DNA of 64,000 nt from Ectocarpus siliculosus (lineage: Eukaryota; Sar; Phaeophyceae; Ectocarpales; Ectocarpaceae). Positions 61,001 through 64,000 of the stretch are shown one piece after another (position 1 is the stretch's first letter; each line of letters starts with the position of its first letter). The DNA lies in NCBI GenBank assembly GCA_000310025.1, contig FN649741.1, forward strand, positions 7,311,291-7,375,290, in the 5' to 3' direction. The notes beneath the pieces are model-generated. The model searched no databases. It was not told where the DNA came from and saw nothing but the letters and a program-made list of their open reading frames with translations. The translations under genes were made by a program, and so were the position numbers.

Positions 61001-63144
61001 AAGGACCTGAGACTGCTTGCACACATGGGACGTGGCTGTTCTGAGGTGTCAGCTGGTTTTCGTGACAAGTCGAGGTCTGTGCTGTGAGCACCGGCAGCGG
61101 CTAAGGTCGTGAACCAAGATGGACTCAAGCAAAAAAGCGAACTTAAGAGGGGTTCCAGAGAATCGGATGGTACCCTCTTTTCTTGCCGCTACTTTTGGGT
61201 CGATTTTCCCACCTGGAGCAATTAGGAGCAACTCGGCGTTGCTATGCGTACCATCAAATCGACTACACGCCAAACGGCGTACAGAGTTGCAGAACCCTGG
61301 ATTGGCCCGATCCTCTAACGCCTGGGCCCCGTTCGTTACTTTTCTACCCTTACACCATCCCCCGCGGCGTGCTGGACCCCTGGCAGGTGCGGCCAAGGAG
61401 ACTCGGATGACCATGACGACATCTTGCTTTGTGACTACGCCGGGTGCTTCAGGGCCTACCACCAGAACTGTCTATCGCCTCCCATCAAGCCCGAAGTGTT
61501 TCCCGAGGAGGAAGAGGACTGGTTTTGCTGGCAGTGCGAGTGTCTCACGGATTGCTTCGAGATGCTTGAGAACGAGTTCCAGGTATTGTGTTTTCAGTCT
61601 TGCGTTTACGTTCGCCAAACACGGTGGACGTACTGGATTCACCTTTAACTTGTGAGAGTCGGGATAGGATGGTCAGAGTTGGTAAGTCCCATGCGTGCGG
61701 TGCGCGTACTGTGATACTGTAGCTGGCGCCAGCAAACGTCCGGAAATTCTCGCCGGTTGACGGGAGATTGTGGAGGAAGAAAAGACCCCGGGCGGGTTAT
61801 CGAAAACTATGTCTGTTCCCGAGGAGTATGCCAAGACAATTCTTGACTTTCTGCCTTTTTCGCGAGGTGACTGTGCGTGCTCCCCGCCTACGGTTTACTG
61901 ATCATGACACCTGTCCACCCTTGCTTCCTCGCTCCCTCTTTTCTCTTTTCATGTACACTTGCTTCTCTACCGGGCCCAACGTATTTTGAGCAGGGGGAAA
62001 AGTTCACATCATGGAAAGATGTTTTCCCGGTGGTGGAAACGGGGGCGGAAGGCGGTGCAGCCGGTCAGCAAGACGTTCTGCCGACCGATTCAGACGAAGA
62101 CGACGATGAGAGCTTCAAGGTAGTGCAGGGGAACGATAATCGCTGCTTGATTGTAGATTACCTGTTCGCGGTGTGCTTGGGGTGCAGTCGGAGAGAACTG
62201 GCTAGTTCGTAAGACTTTGAGTCCCAGACCACATATTTTTCGTGGCTCAGCATGTGACGATGTCATCGTTTACCCCCTCGTTCGTCTATGATCTTACCTA
62301 CCCCATCCCCATACACAGGGAAGCAGCAGCGAAAGCGAGGACGAAACCGCCGCAGGCAAGCGAAGGAGAAGAAAAGGAAGCCGCAGCGATAACAGCGGTA
62401 GTGATAGCGGTAGGGGTAGCGATGATGGCGATGAACACAGCGGCGACAGTGACAGCGACAGCGACGGCGACGGCGACAACAACAGCGAGGCAGATTGGCT
62501 GAGCGACGCCGAGAGCGTGGGTTCCGATGAGGTATCCAAGCTCTACAGCGAAGCGGGAGACCTGGCTTGCTCTGGCGAAACGGACGACGGCGATGTGGTG
62601 AGGTTTTTTCTGCTCGGTCGTTTCAGAAGCAGCTTTGGTAGTGTCAATGCTCACCTGTCGGTCTTGTGTATCTCGAAATAGATTAGTATGCAAAGTTCCC
62701 CTTCCGTGTTCCTCTCATGGTTCTTGGTTTCGGGCCAATGTTGTTACGTGGTAGTTTCCTGTTGTCCGTGTTTACAACAGCGTTGTGGATCGATGTTTTG
62801 TCCGTCCGTTTTCGTCTGCAGTAGCCGTTTTCAAGAGATGCGTTGACAGTTTGCAGTAGAACAACGCCTGCCAACGACTTTACGTGAGCATATGCAGACT
62901 TCGTCCCACAATTTATCCGTATGCTGATAGTTTTTGGGGGTAGAGGGCCGCCCTAGAAGAGAACCTGGCTTCACCGTGTTTCGGCCCTTGGGTGTTTTTT
63001 TGCCGAAAGGGATCAACGGCAGCAGAGGAAGGGTCCTTGGGCGGAGGGAGGCGTAGCCGGGCACTTGCGAGACGGAGCAAACGATATGCGGCGCTCGGTT
63101 TGGGGGGCGACCACGTCGCTCAGATGCAGCTTAAGAAGCGGTGA
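58099..63144 (+). CDS. AT-hook and PHD-finger chromatin protein of PRHA/HAT3.1 type
   Basis: Likely nuclear reader of histone tails. Exons: 58099-58325, 58947-59141, 59383-59488, 59886-59954, 60545-60690, 61387-61582, 61994-62119, 62319-62597, 63028-63144; 486 residues, phases all consistent. Order: Ser/Asp-rich start; three AT-hooks (KPRGRK, GGRPRK, RGRPRK); a conserved helix FKLLLHKMRRDTHFLQ and QDGWKSSGREKLKPTAELEK, then RERIRGIQAELREV; a C4HC3 PHD finger (MCTKCG, ILLCDYAGCFRAYHQNC, WFCWQCEC) followed by DCFEMLENEFQGEKF and SWKDVFP; a long Asp/Ser acidic tract; and a basic end (RRSRALARRSKRYAALG). The pre-PHD helices and the 'NEFQ..W..VFP' tail match plant PRHA/HAT3.1 (family knowledge), but no homeodomain is seen. 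Intron 2 uses a GC donor (CAG/GCGAGT). The stop follows KKR directly; a further exon cannot be excluded. Confidence 0.87.
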
Positions 63145-64000
63145 GATGGACTTCTTTCTTGGAGCTATAGCATCTCAGGTTGATCATGTCCTACTTGCAG
63201 ACCATCGATTTGTAGACTTGGGGATCAGAAGCGTACAGCGGGAGAAGGTCGCCACGAAGGAGAGCAAAGGAAAAGATGGAGTCAAAGTAAATTTGGCGGG
63301 GGGGCGGGGCGTACTCATAGTCGTGCATGCCGTAATCGTTAGACCATTGACCTCGCATCCCTACACAGCCGGGACGGAGCACGCCGGGTTCTCACCGGAC
63401 CCGGCTCTCATATCACCAAGCGTGAAGCGCCGTGAGGTATTTGACGAGTCGCATGAAGGGTGCGCTGCCTCCTGATAAGGGTGTTCGGCATCTTGTGCTT
63501 ACTTCCTTGCGTACGAATGACAGCTGCGTATGACTTCATTTATTTTCTGGTGCTTTCACTTCCAGAGACAGTTGCAAGTACTGTGTAACTGCCTCGAGGG
63601 TGCTTGACCAATTCAACACAACGTGGTGCGACTATCCCCTTTGCGCGGAGTGAGGGTTCTCGACCCCGCACAACGCACAACATAATCTACTCGACCACCA
63701 TTCATGGTTACCGCAAAAAAAAATAAAACCAAAGGCAAAAAAAAAAGTGGTAACCTGGTTGCCGAGCTCACGAAGTGATCGGCTTGTTTTACAACATCGC
63801 TGCCAAGCGACGAAAACCCAACCCGATGGTAAACACCGGGGGGGGGCGGCTTGTTTTACAACGTAAACCCAACCCCCGATGGCAAACACCGGGGGGGGGG
63901 GGGGGGGGGGGGGGGAAATTTTCCTTGCCCGGCCCCGCTTTGGGCCGGGTAAAAAAAAATTTCCTGTCTTTGGGGGTTTTTTTTTTTTTTTCGCCCATTT
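63145..64000. other. Non-coding contig end with homopolymers
   Basis: No supported gene. From about 63715 on, long A, G and T runs appear, and the last ~110 bases (G22-like run, A9, T15) look like the unreliable end of a read or contig. A basic plus-strand frame near 63200-63290 could be a further exon of the PHD gene, but the intron before it would be only 40-60 bp. Confidence 0.5.
63781..63905. repeat. Two-copy G-rich tandem repeat
   Basis: Units at about 63781-63846 and 63848-63905 share GGCTTGTTTTACAAC, AACCCAACCC, and GATGGYAAACACCGGGGG. The first unit has about 15 extra bases in the middle. It may be a true minisatellite or an assembly artefact at the contig end. Confidence 0.7.

Noticed and set aside
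62298-62693. Antisense frame rich in Ala/Val across the acidic PHD-gene exon
   Set aside because: It mirrors the Ser/Asp repeat codons of exon 62319-62597; the plus-strand reading has splice and phase support.
63179-63215. Short extra terminal exon of the PHD gene
   Set aside because: It would require a 38-bp intron, whereas an in-frame TGA directly follows the KKR codons at 63142-63144.

Overview
The window is nuclear DNA of a multicellular-type stramenopile, most probably a brown alga close to Ectocarpus. Genes are built of many short exons (about 50-430 bp) separated by introns of a few hundred bp. Neighbouring genes lie on alternating strands with short spacers. CT and CAA microsatellites are common, and an intraflagellar-transport gene implies a flagellate stage. 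The organism is inferred from these traits, not proven. There is no rRNA, tRNA, CRISPR or prokaryotic operon. The first ~100 bases and last ~200 bases have long homopolymers and look like poor sequence at a contig end.

Layout: (1) 1-2649 holds no gene I can support. (2) 2650-49191, minus strand, is one giant gene. I could follow 74 exons in frame from a signal-peptide exon (49191) to a stop (2650), with reading phase agreeing at every junction except two places (46.45-47.26 kb and 43.69-44.65 kb) where an exon is missing or tentative. The coding sequence is about 12.3 kb (~4,100 residues). In order the protein carries: signal peptide; three Ig-like modules; eight adhesin-type beta-sandwich repeats; FG-GAP (integrin-alpha-like) blades mixed with 'EVQ...GTFTL...W.V.F' modules; a Calx-beta domain with an insert; more FG-GAP blades; a 'WDFETGDL...WGHINVDE' domain; more FG-GAP blades; and a C-terminal Calx-beta domain. 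It looks like a very large secreted adhesion or cell-wall protein. (3) 49992-53779, plus, is IFT27 (RABL4), 5 exons; its third intron contains a palindromic transposon remnant. (4) 54175-57446, minus, is a PPR-type protein, 5 exons. (5) 58099-63144, plus, is a chromatin protein with AT-hooks and a PHD finger in the sequence context of plant PRHA/HAT3.1, 9 exons. (6) 63145-64000 is a non-coding contig end with a G-rich tandem repeat.

The genes run -,+,-,+ and form two divergent pairs with ~0.65-0.8 kb spacers (49.2-50.0 kb and 57.4-58.1 kb) and one convergent pair (53.8-54.2 kb). No functional link between the four genes is implied; they appear to be ordinary neighbours. At least five introns start with GC instead of GT, which must be allowed for when predicting genes here.

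All exon borders come from reading the sequence by eye: splice consensus, phase and domain continuity. None has been checked against transcripts or databases.
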